A DNA stretch of 64,000 nt from Mycolicibacterium arenosum (GTDB lineage Bacteria; Actinomycetota; Actinomycetes; Mycobacteriales; Mycobacteriaceae): contig NZ_JANDBD010000007.1 of assembly GCF_024320865.1 (NCBI RefSeq), positions 326,177 to 390,176 of the forward strand, given 5' to 3'. Both the position numbers and the translations under genes were made by a program. A model generated the notes under the pieces. The model made no database searches and had not been told where the DNA came from. It was given only the letters and a program-made list of their open reading frames with translations. Position 1 is the first letter of the stretch. Every line of letters begins with the position of its first letter. This document shows positions 25,396 to 33,296 of the stretch, piece after piece.

Positions 25396-26236
25396 AGCCC
25401 TGCTGCGCAAAGGTGTTGTAACGCACCGACATCGGTAGCCGATCCCACGCCCAGTTCACCGGCTTGGTCCGCCACAGCGCCGCGAACGCCTGATAGGCCT
25501 TCTCCTTGCGGTCGCTCCACGGCAGGCCGAGCAGGTCACGCCCGCGGGGCGGCATTCCACCGGTGGTCAGGAACGCTGCCATCGGGTTGAACAGCGGGGC
25601 GATGAGCTTCCACGCCAGCGGCGGCACCCCCTTGGGGCAGGGGAAGCCCTTGGTGACGTATCCGACGCCGTACTTGGCGGTCGGATGCGCGACGACGATC
25701 TCGTCCATCATGCGATCCCAATAGCGTTGGAACTCCGCGTAATCGGCGGGCATGACCCGATCGCTGACGCCGTAGCGCCGGTACCACGTCTTCGACTCGA
25801 GGTAGATCTGCTCCTTCTCCGCCTCGGTCAGCCGCTTCACGAACGTGTCGGCGAAGTAGAGCACCTGCTCGACGAACGTGGCGTGCGCCCAGAAGTAGGT
25901 CTCCGGGTCGAGCGCGTGATAGCGCTGCCCGTCCGGCATGTCCCCTTTTATGTCCTTGTGGAAGTCGCGGACCTGGATGCCGCGGTTGTCGTCATCCGAA
26001 CCGTAAACCGTCATGAAGATCGGCGGCAGCGACCGCTTGACCCTGGCGGCGGTGTCGGAGAAGAACACCGAGTGGTCGAGCACGCCCTGCCCCAGTTCGG
26101 CGAGCATGTTCTGCAGCACCGCCGGCCGCGGTCCGATGAGGTACATCCGGTTGTCGCCGAAGTACTTCCACACCAGCGATTCCGGGCCCAGGGGCAGTGC
26201 GTCGACCTGCTGAGGGTTCTCCGCCAGTTCCGTCAT
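25382..26236 (-). CDS. MpaB/DUF2236-type oxygenase-like protein
   Basis: A 284-residue protein of the DUF2236 (ER-bound oxygenase MpaB/latex clearing protein B-like) family. It shows LVWKYFGDNRMYLIGPRPAVLQNM, an RYHALDPETYFWAHATFVEQVLYF helix with the conserved HA...H heme-ligand pattern, and TWYRRYGVSDRVMPADYAEFQRYWD. The family uses heme b and is often controlled by an adjacent TetR gene, as here. The substrate is unknown. ATG 26236 is preferred: an AACACT -10-like box ends 6 nt upstream. GTG 26242 (adding two residues) is the alternative. Confidence 0.85.
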   Translation of the reverse strand: MTELAENPQQVDALPLGPESLVWKYFGDNRMYLIGPRPAVLQNMLAELGQGVLDHSVFFSDTAARVKRSLPPIFMTVYGSDDDNRGIQVRDFHKDIKGDMPDGQRYHALDPETYFWAHATFVEQVLYFADTFVKRLTEAEKEQIYLESKTWYRRYGVSDRVMPADYAEFQRYWDRMMDEIVVAHPTAKYGVGYVTKGFPCPKGVPPLAWKLIAPLFNPMAAFLTTGGMPPRGRDLLGLPWSDRKEKAYQAFAALWRTKPVNWAWDRLPMSVRYNTFAQQGYARG

Positions 26237-26245
26237 GGACACAGT

Positions 26246-26268
26246 GTTACAGATTTCGCACTTTGTAC
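26246..26268. promoter_or_regulatory. candidate TetR operator over the mpaB-like promoter
   Basis: GTTACA (26246-26251) and TGTAC (26264-26268) form an imperfect inverted repeat spaced by 12 bases. It covers the likely -35/-10 interval (TTGGTA and AACACT on the minus strand) of the MpaB-TetR operon. The assignment to the neighbouring TetR protein is inference. Confidence 0.35.
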
Positions 26269-26299
26269 CAATAGCCCTGTGAGCGGGGTCACCCCAACG

Positions 26300-26360
26300 C
26301 GCGAGCAGACGCGAAATCCCCTCGATCCACGCAATTGAGGGGATTCTGCGTCTGCTCGCG
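26300..26360. terminator. 24-bp near-perfect hairpin at the end of the hem operon
   Basis: Arms 26300-26323 and 26337-26360 pair over 24 bases with two adjacent central mismatches and a 13-base loop. The outer part is CGCGAGCAGACGC. It lies 18 bp after the stop of the last gene of the leftward hem operon and before the next promoter, so a terminator is likely. There is no T-tract. The motif looks like an intergenic repeat that recurs in mycobacterial genomes, but I cannot verify that here. Confidence 0.6.
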
Positions 26361-26377
26361 GGAGGACGTGGGGGAAC

Positions 26378-26611
26378 TCAGCGACGCAACCGGGCCACGC
26401 CGGCCACCGCGGCCGTCCCCGCCACCGCGCCGAGCACCAGCGCCAACAGGACCAGCGACGGGTCGTAGACCGTTGAGGACATGGCGGGCTCACCGTCGAC
26501 GACCGGCGGCACCACCGCGATCGACGCCGACGCCAACCAGCTCAGCACGGCTCCCACCAGCGCCGCGGCGGCGACGACGAGCTGGGCCAGTCCGAGCCTG
26601 CGGTCGGTCAC
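26378..26611 (-). CDS. 77-residue membrane protein (Rv0514-like)
   Basis: Starts at GTG 26611 overlapping the upstream TGA as GTGA, and encodes 77 residues. Two hydrophobic helices, LGLAQLVVAAAALVGAVLSWL (about 6-26) and VLLALVLGAVAGTAAVAGVA (about 52-72), are joined by an outward loop rich in V, P and S. It is the final gene of the hem operon. It corresponds in position to Rv0514, a small membrane protein of unknown function. A large hairpin follows 18 bp downstream. Confidence 0.75.
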   Translation of the reverse strand: MTDRRLGLAQLVVAAAALVGAVLSWLASASIAVVPPVVDGEPAMSSTVYDPSLVLLALVLGAVAGTAAVAGVARLRR

Positions 26612-27078
26612 GACTCGGCACCGTCGACCAGAGCGGTCAGCGCCTCCCGCAGTTTCGCGTGCTTGCGCGCCCAGGCCTGCGCCGACCGGTCGGCGGTCAG
26701 CTTGAGCCCGATCCCGGTTCGGCCGCGCGGCACCCCGGTCAACTCGCCGAGCGCGCGATAGGACTGCCACCTGGGCACCTCGGGACCGCTCGCGGGCGGG
26801 AAGATCCTGACGATCTCCTCGATCCGGATGGTCTCGGCGCCCTGCCGCAGCGCCACCGCGGTCAGCTCGACCGACGTGTGGATGCGCGCAGCCTTGATCT
26901 GAATCGCCAGGAAGCCGGTCACCAACACCAGGAAGATGCCGGGCACGATCGGCTGGAAGCCGTAGCCGGTGGAGATCTGGATCGCCGCCATCGCGCCGGC
27001 TGCTACGGGACCCGCGAGCGCCCACCACCAGGTCGCGCCTGGCTCGTGGAACAGGATCTCCGGCTGCGGTGCCGTCAC
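26608..27078 (-). CDS. DUF3093-type membrane protein (Rv0513-like)
   Basis: A 156-residue protein with two membrane helices near 19-35 and 45-62 (IVPGIFLVLVTGFLAIQI), then a cytosolic domain containing AARIHTSVELTAVAL and RIEEIVRIFPPASGPEVPRWQSYRALGELTGVPRGRTGIGLKL. It resembles the actinobacterial DUF3093/PH-like membrane family. GTG 27078 overlaps the stop of the upstream gene. It is conserved downstream of hemB in mycobacteria (Rv0513). Function unknown. Confidence 0.78.
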   Translation of the reverse strand: MTAPQPEILFHEPGATWWWALAGPVAAGAMAAIQISTGYGFQPIVPGIFLVLVTGFLAIQIKAARIHTSVELTAVALRQGAETIRIEEIVRIFPPASGPEVPRWQSYRALGELTGVPRGRTGIGLKLTADRSAQAWARKHAKLREALTALVDGAES

Positions 27079-27473
27079 TTGTCACCATCCGGGTAGTACC
27101 AGGAGATCGACGCCGGCCGCTGATTGAGCGCGGAACCGGCGATCAACGCGACGACGGCGATGACCATCAACCCAAGCACCCCGATCGGGACCGGCAGGAA
27201 CAGCACGAGCAGACCGAGGAACGCGACGGAGGCCATCGCGAGCGCCATGGCGGCGCGGCCGAAGCGCGGATCGCGTTTGCGCGCCCGCCCCGCCAGGAAC
27301 CCGAGACCCAGGCCGACGGCGAGCAGCAGCACCCCGACGAGCTTGTAGGCCAGCACCGGGTACGTGAGCATCAGCAGGCCCATCGCCGCGATCACGATCG
27401 CGGCCACCATCCAGCTGTAGTAGGCGGCGGCGACGGTACGGGGCCGACCGGTGGGCAGCGCGTTGTCGGTCAT
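27075..27473 (-). CDS. 132-residue four-helix membrane protein
   Basis: Four hydrophobic segments occur at about 18-38 (YSWMVAAIVIAAMGLLMLTY), 43-60, 75-95 and 98-116, with a short basic loop RARKRDPRFGR in the middle. The C-terminus is polar and aromatic (ISWYYPDGDK). It resembles small actinobacterial membrane proteins found between hemB and Rv0513-like genes. No function is known. It starts 12 bp after the upstream gene and overlaps the downstream gene by 4 bp. Confidence 0.72.
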   Translation of the reverse strand: MTDNALPTGRPRTVAAAYYSWMVAAIVIAAMGLLMLTYPVLAYKLVGVLLLAVGLGLGFLAGRARKRDPRFGRAAMALAMASVAFLGLLVLFLPVPIGVLGLMVIAVVALIAGSALNQRPASISWYYPDGDK

Positions 27474-27485
27474 CGTCGGGTCAGC

Positions 27486-27935
27486 CTAACGGGTGAAGAA
27501 TTCACCGGCGTCCTTGCGGTGTAGCAGGTAGATGCCGCCCGCGATCAGCACGGATCCGACGATCGACGTGATCGCGAGGACCACGGCGGCGGCGTCGGGC
27601 CCCTCGTAACCGAGCACTCCGGTCACCGCGTACACCACCGACGCGGCACCGCCTCCGGTCAGCAGCGTGCGCGCCCACCGATAGCCCTCGCGCAGCAGGA
27701 CCAACAGGGTGATGACGACCGCGGTGAGGTTGACGGCGACGACGGCGGTCGAGGTGAGGACGATCCACGACGGGGCCGGGTCGGGAGCGTTGAGGCTCGC
27801 GGTCACGTAGCCCGTCACCATCAGCGGTAGCGCGACGGCCCACAACCAGAACCCGGTGACGACGTCCTCGGGCCTCGCGTCGGGGCTACCGGTCGGCGCG
27901 CTGCCGGGTTCCTGGTGTGGCAACGCCGCGCTCAC
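27486..27935 (-). CDS. 149-residue four-helix membrane protein following hemB
   Basis: Starts at GTG 27935 overlapping the hemB stop as GTGA. A polar N-terminal tail of about 25 residues precedes four membrane helices (GFWLWAVALPLMVTGYVTASL, IVLTSTAVVAVNLTAVVITLLVLL, LLTGGGAASVVYAVTGVLG, AAVVLAITSIVGSVLIAGGIYLL) and a basic end HRKDAGEFFTR. I do not recognise a named family. Translational coupling to hemB is the strongest contextual fact; a heme- or membrane-related role is conjecture. Confidence 0.72.
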   Translation of the reverse strand: MSAALPHQEPGSAPTGSPDARPEDVVTGFWLWAVALPLMVTGYVTASLNAPDPAPSWIVLTSTAVVAVNLTAVVITLLVLLREGYRWARTLLTGGGAASVVYAVTGVLGYEGPDAAAVVLAITSIVGSVLIAGGIYLLHRKDAGEFFTR

Positions 27936-28912
27936 GCCAGCCAGCCGGCGACGTCGGCCGCCCAGTAGGTCAACACGATGTCGGCGCCCGCACGCCGGAT
28001 CCCCGTCAGCGTTTCGAGCGCCACGGTCCGCATGTCGATCCACCCGTTGGCCGCGGCGGCGCTGATCATCGCGTACTCGCCGGACACCTGGTACGCCGCG
28101 ACGGGTACGGGTGAGATGTCGGCGGCAGCGCGCACCACGTCGAGGTACGCCATCGCGGGCTTGACCATCACCATGTCGGCACCCTCGGCGATGTCCAGTT
28201 CGATCTCGTGCAGCGCCTCCCGCGCGTTGCCCGGATCCTGTTGGTAGGTGCGGCGATCGCCCTCCAGGCTCGAGGCCACCGCCTCGCGGAACGGCCCGTA
28301 GAAGCCCGACGCGAACTTCGCCGCATAGGCCAGGACGGCGACGTCCTGGTGACCCGCGGCGTCGAGGCCGTCGCGGATTGCAGTGACCTGTCCGTCCATC
28401 ATGCCGCTGGGCCCGATGACGTGGGCACCGGAATTCGCCTGTGCCACGGCGAGTTCCACATAGCGCGCGTTGGTCGCGTCGTTGTCGACCCGGCCCTCGT
28501 CGTCGAGCACGCCGCAGTGACCGTGATCGGTGAACTCGTCGAGGCACGTGTCGGCCATCAGGACGGTGGCGTCGCCGAGCTCAGCGGCCAGGTCGCGCAG
28601 CGCCACGTTGAGCACGCCGTCATCGGCGATCCCGACCGAGCCCGTGGCGTCCTTGTCGTCGTCGCGCGGCACCCCGAACAGCATGAGCCCGCCCACCCCG
28701 GCATCGACGGCCGCAACGGCGGCCCGCCGCAACGACTCCCGCGTGTGCTGGACGACGCCCGGCATCGAGGTGATGGCTCGAGGTTCCGTCAAGCCGTCTG
28801 CGATGAACATCGGCAGCACCAGATGCCTTGGCTCCAAGGAGGTTTCCGCGACCAGCCGACGCATCGCCGGGGTGGTCCGCAGACGGCGCGGCCGGTGCTG
28901 GGGGAAGGACAC
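27932..28912 (-). CDS. hemB: delta-aminolevulinic acid dehydratase (porphobilinogen synthase)
   Basis: A 326-residue TIM-barrel enzyme joining two 5-aminolevulinate molecules into porphobilinogen. Schiff-base lysines are Lys199 (AYAAKFASGFYGPFR) and Lys251 (MVMVKPAMAYLD). The metal-binding stretch reads DTCLDEFTDHGHCG, with Cys123 and Cys133 but Asp125 in place of the middle Cys of the full zinc triad. It is therefore a mixed Cys/Asp type, and the metal preference may differ from the E. coli zinc enzyme. The gene lies 9 bp after hemD and overlaps the next membrane-protein gene. Confidence 0.96.
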   Translation of the reverse strand: MSFPQHRPRRLRTTPAMRRLVAETSLEPRHLVLPMFIADGLTEPRAITSMPGVVQHTRESLRRAAVAAVDAGVGGLMLFGVPRDDDKDATGSVGIADDGVLNVALRDLAAELGDATVLMADTCLDEFTDHGHCGVLDDEGRVDNDATNARYVELAVAQANSGAHVIGPSGMMDGQVTAIRDGLDAAGHQDVAVLAYAAKFASGFYGPFREAVASSLEGDRRTYQQDPGNAREALHEIELDIAEGADMVMVKPAMAYLDVVRAAADISPVPVAAYQVSGEYAMISAAAANGWIDMRTVALETLTGIRRAGADIVLTYWAADVAGWLA

Positions 28913-28921
28913 GTCGCCAGC

Positions 28922-30577
28922 CTAGCGACGACGGCTCTTCTTGCGCGGCGGCGGTAGGGCCCCCTCGGCACGCAGCCGGGCGGCGTGCTCGGCGAGCGCC
29001 TCGACCAGCGGACCCACCTGAGCGGTCTCCGGCTGAACATCGACCCGCAGCCCGAATTCCGCTGCGGTCTCGGCGGTTTTCGGCCCGATGCACGCGACGA
29101 TGGTCCGCGCGTGCGGCTTACCGGCGATGCCGACGAGGTTGCGCACCGTCGAGCTCGAGGTGAAGCAGACCGCGTCGAACCCGCCGGTCTTGATCATCTC
29201 GCGGGTCTGCGCGGGCGGCGGCGCGGCGCGCACCGTGCGGTACGCCGTGACGTCCTCGATCTCCCAACCGCGTTCGCGCAGCCCCTCGGCCAGCGTCTCG
29301 GTGGCGATGTCGGCGCGAGGCAGCAGCACCCGGTTCACCGGGTCGAAGATGTCGTCGTACGGCGGGAACTCGTCGAGCAGCCCCAGCGAGCTCTGTTCGC
29401 CGCTGGGAACCAGCTCCGGGTTGATTCCGAAGGCGCGCACCGCATCCGCGGTCGCCTGCCCGACGCACGCGATCTTCACACCCGAGAACGCGCGGGCGTC
29501 GAGACCGAACTCGTTGAACTTCTCCCACACCGCGCGCACCGCGTTGGTCGACGTGAACACGACCCACTGGAAGCGTCCGTCGACCAGGCCCTTGACCGCC
29601 CGCTCCATCTGGGCGGGGCTGCGCGGCGGCTCGACGGCGATGGTCGGCACCTCGACGGGCAGCGCACCGTGGCTCACCAGCCGGTCGCTCATCTCGCCGG
29701 CCTGGTCCTTGGTCCGCGGCACCAGCACGGTCCAGCCGTACAGCGAACGGCTCTCCCACCAGTTCAGCTTGGCGCGGTTGGCAACCGTCTTGCCGATGGT
29801 CACGACCAGCGGACCGGCCAGCGGACCCGCCGGCTCGCTGCCTGCGAGCGTCGCCTTGTCCAGCAGTCCCGCGAGGGTGGACTCGACCGACCGCTGCTGG
29901 CAGGTGGTGCCGTTGGCGGTGATCACACACGGCGTCGTGTCCGTCAGTCCGTACTCGACGAGCGTGCGGGCCGCGTCGGGCAGATGCGATGCGGTCGCGT
30001 GCAGGATCAACGGACCCGGAGCCGCGGCCAGCGCGCCCCAGTCGACGTCGCCGCGCACGTCGGCGACGGTGTGCGACGAGCCCAGCGGCAGACCCGCGTA
30101 GGTGGGCACCGCCGTGCCCGCGGGCAGACCCGGCACGATCTCGAACTGCCCGTGCGCGCGGGCGACAGCCGACACCTCGGTGATCACGGCGTCGTCGGAC
30201 AGCGGGTCACCCGCGACCAGTCGCACGACGTCGACTCCGGTCTTCGCCTCGTTGACGAGCAGCCTCGCCACCTCGGTGGGCTCGCCGAGGGCGGGCCTGA
30301 TCTCGGCGCCTGCGGGCAGCTGCGTTGCGGGTGCCTTCTCGTCGGCGGTGTCGCCGCCGACGGCGGTCGGCTTCGCGGGCTCGGTCGGCCCCGACGGGGG
30401 CGGCAGCTCCGAACCGGCGATGGCCAGTACAGCCTCGGGCACATCGGCATCGGTGAACACCAGGGCGGCGTGCGACAGCACCGCACGCGCCCGTGTCGTC
30501 AGCAGGCCTGGATCACCAGGGCCCGCGCCGATGAACGTGATGCGGCCGGGCTTGTGCTTACGCACTCGGGTCGTCAT
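28922..30577 (-). CDS. hemD: bifunctional uroporphyrinogen-III methylase/synthase fusion (Rv0511-like)
   Basis: A 551-residue fusion. Residues about 13-265 form a tetrapyrrole (SUMT/CysG-type) methylase fold (ITFIGAGPGDPGLLTTRA, VVRLVAGDPLSDDAV, VITANGTTCQQ). Residues about 275-540 are uroporphyrinogen-III synthase (LVPRTKDQAGEMSDRLVSHGALPVEVPTI, VFTSTNAVRAVWEKF, VDAVCFTSSSTVRNLV). The basic tail RKKSRRR ends the protein. The synthase closes hydroxymethylbilane to uroporphyrinogen III. Whether the methylase half is active towards sirohaem or cobalamin is unclear; a roughly 45-residue Pro/Ala-rich insert interrupts its N-terminal half. It lies 3 bp after hemC. Confidence 0.92.
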   Translation of the reverse strand: MTTRVRKHKPGRITFIGAGPGDPGLLTTRARAVLSHAALVFTDADVPEAVLAIAGSELPPPSGPTEPAKPTAVGGDTADEKAPATQLPAGAEIRPALGEPTEVARLLVNEAKTGVDVVRLVAGDPLSDDAVITEVSAVARAHGQFEIVPGLPAGTAVPTYAGLPLGSSHTVADVRGDVDWGALAAAPGPLILHATASHLPDAARTLVEYGLTDTTPCVITANGTTCQQRSVESTLAGLLDKATLAGSEPAGPLAGPLVVTIGKTVANRAKLNWWESRSLYGWTVLVPRTKDQAGEMSDRLVSHGALPVEVPTIAVEPPRSPAQMERAVKGLVDGRFQWVVFTSTNAVRAVWEKFNEFGLDARAFSGVKIACVGQATADAVRAFGINPELVPSGEQSSLGLLDEFPPYDDIFDPVNRVLLPRADIATETLAEGLRERGWEIEDVTAYRTVRAAPPPAQTREMIKTGGFDAVCFTSSSTVRNLVGIAGKPHARTIVACIGPKTAETAAEFGLRVDVQPETAQVGPLVEALAEHAARLRAEGALPPPRKKSRRR

Positions 30578-30580
30578 CCT

Positions 30581-31528
30581 TCACTCCCGCTCTGTCGGTC
30601 CCGCTTTGGAATCCACCAGTAATTCCCGCGCTCCCAGTTCGAACAACTCCGCCGCGACCGAGAGCCCCAGCTCTGCGGCACGGTCGGGAGTCCCGATTCC
30701 GGACGCACGGATCACGTCGGATCCGTCCAGTGCCGCCACGCAACCGCGTAGCGACAGCTCCTCGAAGATGTTGCCCTCCTCGTCGATGGACTCGACCACT
30801 TCCGCGATCGCTCCCACCGGCGCGGAGCACCCCGCCTCGAGCTCGGCGAGCAGGATGCGCTCCGCGGTGACTGCGGCGCGGGTGTCGGCGTCGTCCATCT
30901 CCGCCAGCAGCGCCGCGAGCTCCGTGTCACTCGCGCGGCACTCGACCGCGAGAGCTCCCTGTGCCGGTGCTGGCAACATCTGCACCGGCTCCAGAGTCTC
31001 GGTGATATCGCCGAGACGCCCGATGCGAGCCAAGCCCGCCCGAGCGACGACGACACCGTCGAGATCACCGTTGCTCACCCTGTTCAACCTGGTGTCTAGG
31101 TTGCCTCGTAGGGGGCGGATTTCCAAACCGAGACCCAGTGCTCTAAGCTGCGCCGCCCGCCGCGGGCTCGACGTGCCGAGCACCGAACCCGTCGGCAACT
31201 CCCCCAGCACCAGACCGTCGCGGGCGACGAGCGCGTCGCGGGAGTCCTCGCGTCGGGGAATCGCGGCGATAACGAACCTCGGGTCCGGTGCGGTCGGCAA
31301 ATCCTTGTACGAGTGCACGGCCATGTCCACGGAACCGTCGGCGATGGCCTCGCGCAGTGCCGCGGTGAACACGCCGACGCCGATTTCGGCGATCGGGGCG
31401 TCGGACCGATCCCCGTCGGTGCTGACGATGACGAGTTCGGCGGCGTGTCCGTTGGCGTTCAGCGCGTCCCTGATGACGCCCGCCTGGGTGGTGGCCAGCA
31501 GACTGCCCCTGGTGCCGATGCGGATCAC
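30581..31528 (-). CDS. hemC: porphobilinogen deaminase (hydroxymethylbilane synthase)
   Basis: A 315-residue deaminase that polymerises four porphobilinogens into hydroxymethylbilane. The IRIGTRGSLLATTQAG start, VHSYKDLPT, LGTSSPRRAAQL, RPLRGNLDTRL and the cofactor Cys234 in LEAGCSAPVGA (which carries the dipyrromethane primer) are all present. The start codon is GTG 31528. It lies 26 bp after hemA and 3 bp before hemD, so hemA-C-D-B form one unit. Confidence 0.97.
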   Translation of the reverse strand: MIRIGTRGSLLATTQAGVIRDALNANGHAAELVIVSTDGDRSDAPIAEIGVGVFTAALREAIADGSVDMAVHSYKDLPTAPDPRFVIAAIPRREDSRDALVARDGLVLGELPTGSVLGTSSPRRAAQLRALGLGLEIRPLRGNLDTRLNRVSNGDLDGVVVARAGLARIGRLGDITETLEPVQMLPAPAQGALAVECRASDTELAALLAEMDDADTRAAVTAERILLAELEAGCSAPVGAIAEVVESIDEEGNIFEELSLRGCVAALDGSDVIRASGIGTPDRAAELGLSVAAELFELGARELLVDSKAGPTERE

Positions 31529-31554
31529 CGAACCGATATCACTTTTCGACAGAG

Positions 31555-32898
31555 CTAATCGGTCCCGTCAGAATCCGTTGCGGTGTAAGGCAATTCGCTT
31601 CCCGCGACGGCGTCGACGGCCTGCTGGTCGAGTTCGAACAGCTCGCGAAGCGCCTCGGCGTAGCTGTCCCCACCCGGTGCACTCGCCAGCTGCTTGACCC
31701 GCACCGTCGGGGCGTGCAGCAGCTTGTCGACGACGCGCCGGACCGTGCGGGCGACCTCGTCGCGATGCGTGGCGTCCAGCGTGGGCAACCGGTTGTCCAG
31801 TCGCAGCAGCTCGGCCTCCACGACGTCGGCGGCACGCTGCCGCAACGCCGTCACCGTCGGGGTGACCTCGGCCATGCGCTGGCCCGCCAGGTAGTTGGCG
31901 ACCTCTGCTGCGACGATGGCCCGTGCGGCATCGGCGTCGGACGCCGCGGCCCTGGCGGCGGGTTCGCGCTGAATGCGCTCCATGTCGACGACGTAGACGC
32001 CGGGCAGCCCTGCCACGGCGGGGTCGACGTCACGCGGCATGCCCAGATCGCAGATCACCAGCTGCTTGGTCTGCTCGCCGTGCGCCAGACCGCGGTGCAC
32101 GTCCGCGAGCGACACGACCGGGCGGACGGCCCCGGTGCAGGACACCACGACGTCGGCGTCGGTCAGCACGGGCGGCAGGTGGTCGAACGGGAACGCGTGG
32201 GCGTCGACGCCCTGCTCGCGCAGGTTCTGGACCAGGCGCTCCGCACGCGGCAGCGAGCGGTTCACGACGTGGACGCGGCCGATTCCCGCCCGCACCAGAT
32301 GCGAGGCGGCCAGCGCTCCCATCGAACCGGCGCCGATCACGACCGCGGTGCGGCCGGCCAGCCCGTCGACCTTGGGTGCCGCCATCTCCAGCGCCACCGA
32401 CACCACCGACGCCCCCGCGGCATCGATCCCGGTCTCGGCGTGCACGCGCTTGCCGACGGCGAGGGAGCGCTGCGCGAGTTCGTGCAGGGTGCGGCCCACG
32501 GTGTGATGGGCTTCGGCCGACGCGTACGCCCGGCGCACCTGGCCGAGCACCTGCTGCTCGCCGATCACCAGCGAATCCAGTCCGCCGGTCACGGAGAACA
32601 GGTGCTCGACGGCGGCCTCGGCGTAGCGCACGTAGGCGTACTTCGTGAGGTCGCCCAGCGACATCCCGGAGTGCTCCGAGAGCACCGAGCCGATGACGGA
32701 GAGGGCGCCGTGGAACGCCTCGACCACGGCGTAGACCTCGACGCGGTTGCACGTCGACAGCACCATGGCCTCGGTCACCAGCGACGACTGCAGGATCTCG
32801 TGGATGATCTTGGCTTGCTCGGACTCGTCGGTGCTCAACTGCTCGAGCACGGACACCGGCGCACTGCGGTGCGAAACCCCGAAGAGCAACACGCTCAC
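31555..32898 (-). CDS. hemA: glutamyl-tRNA reductase
   Basis: A 447-residue enzyme reducing glutamyl-tRNA(Glu) to glutamate-1-semialdehyde, the committed step of C5 heme synthesis. Catalytic Cys50 lies in VLSTCNRVEVYAV, followed by GLDSLVIGEQQVLGQVRRAY. The NADPH domain has VVIGAGSMGALAASHL and the C-terminal dimerisation helix runs from about 320. The start is GTG 32898 with a CAGGTGGTGATG purine-rich leader upstream. It is the first gene of the hemA-C-D-B operon. Confidence 0.97.
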   Translation of the reverse strand: MSVLLFGVSHRSAPVSVLEQLSTDESEQAKIIHEILQSSLVTEAMVLSTCNRVEVYAVVEAFHGALSVIGSVLSEHSGMSLGDLTKYAYVRYAEAAVEHLFSVTGGLDSLVIGEQQVLGQVRRAYASAEAHHTVGRTLHELAQRSLAVGKRVHAETGIDAAGASVVSVALEMAAPKVDGLAGRTAVVIGAGSMGALAASHLVRAGIGRVHVVNRSLPRAERLVQNLREQGVDAHAFPFDHLPPVLTDADVVVSCTGAVRPVVSLADVHRGLAHGEQTKQLVICDLGMPRDVDPAVAGLPGVYVVDMERIQREPAARAAASDADAARAIVAAEVANYLAGQRMAEVTPTVTALRQRAADVVEAELLRLDNRLPTLDATHRDEVARTVRRVVDKLLHAPTVRVKQLASAPGGDSYAEALRELFELDQQAVDAVAGSELPYTATDSDGTD

Positions 32899-32918
32899 GG
32901 CATCATCACCACCTGGCT

Positions 32919-32948
32919 AAGGTAGCCGCTCACCAGCCCGCCTACCAA
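32919..32948 (-). promoter_or_regulatory. candidate hemA operon promoter
   Basis: On the minus strand TTGGTA (32948-32943), an 18-nt spacer and TACCTT (32924-32919) lie upstream of hemA. The spacer edges form an imperfect GGTAGGCG/CGGCTACC inverted repeat that could be an operator. Confidence 0.4.
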
Positions 32949-32977
32949 ATTCCGCCGGTGCGATGTGCAGGCCTTTC

Positions 32978-32994
32978 CCCGTCGCTTCGCTCGC
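32978..32994 (+). repeat. copy 1 of dispersed 17-bp motif
   Basis: CCCGTCGCTTCGCTCGC. The same 17 bases occur at 60820-60836 and, inverted, at 56569-56585. Here it lies between hemA and the glutaredoxin-like gene. Confidence 0.6.
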
Positions 32995-33005
32995 CCCGGA
33001 TGCAC

Positions 33006-33263
33006 TCACCCAGCACTCACATCGGCCCGCAGCCGCCCTTCGTCGACCTCCCAGTAGCTGTGTTCGCGGCCGTCCAGGAGCACCACCGGCAGCCGATCGC
33101 CGTACTCGACGCGCAGCCCGGCGTCGCCCGCCTCCGCGGCGGCGTCCACGTCGGTGGTCGACAGGTCGAAGCCGAGCTCGTCGGCGAGGCCAGCCAGCTG
33201 CGCTCTCGCCTTCTCGCACAGGCTGCATCCGGCTCGGGTTAGCAACATCACCTCGTGGCGCAC
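33006..33263 (-). CDS. glutaredoxin-like protein (Rv0508-like)
   Basis: An 85-residue small thioredoxin-fold protein. The redox motif GCSLCEKA follows the first strand (EVMLLTRA), and LPVVLLDGREHSYWEVDEGRL near the end contains the cis-Pro. It fits the DUF836/glutaredoxin-like family encoded upstream of hemA (Rv0508 position). The start is taken as GTG 33263; ATG 33248 is a shorter option with GAGG just upstream. It is divergent from the serB1-like gene, with 33 bp between the starts. In M. tuberculosis mmpS2-mmpL2 lie between the two; here they are absent. Confidence 0.8.
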   Translation of the reverse strand: MRHEVMLLTRAGCSLCEKARAQLAGLADELGFDLSTTDVDAAAEAGDAGLRVEYGDRLPVVLLDGREHSYWEVDEGRLRADVSAG

Positions 33264-33284
33264 GGTGACGAGTATCCCGTGACC

Positions 33285-33290
33285 TAATGT
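33285..33290 (+). promoter_or_regulatory. candidate -10 box, leaderless serB1-like mRNA
   Basis: TAATGT is followed by 6 nt and then GTG 33297; no ribosome site lies between. Geometry suggests transcription starting at the start codon. Confidence 0.5.
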
Positions 33291-33296
33291 TGATAC

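Noticed and set aside
28985..30622. 545-codon plus-strand open frame opposite hemD
   Set aside because: No domain signature and shadow composition; HemD fusion motifs are unambiguous on the minus strand.
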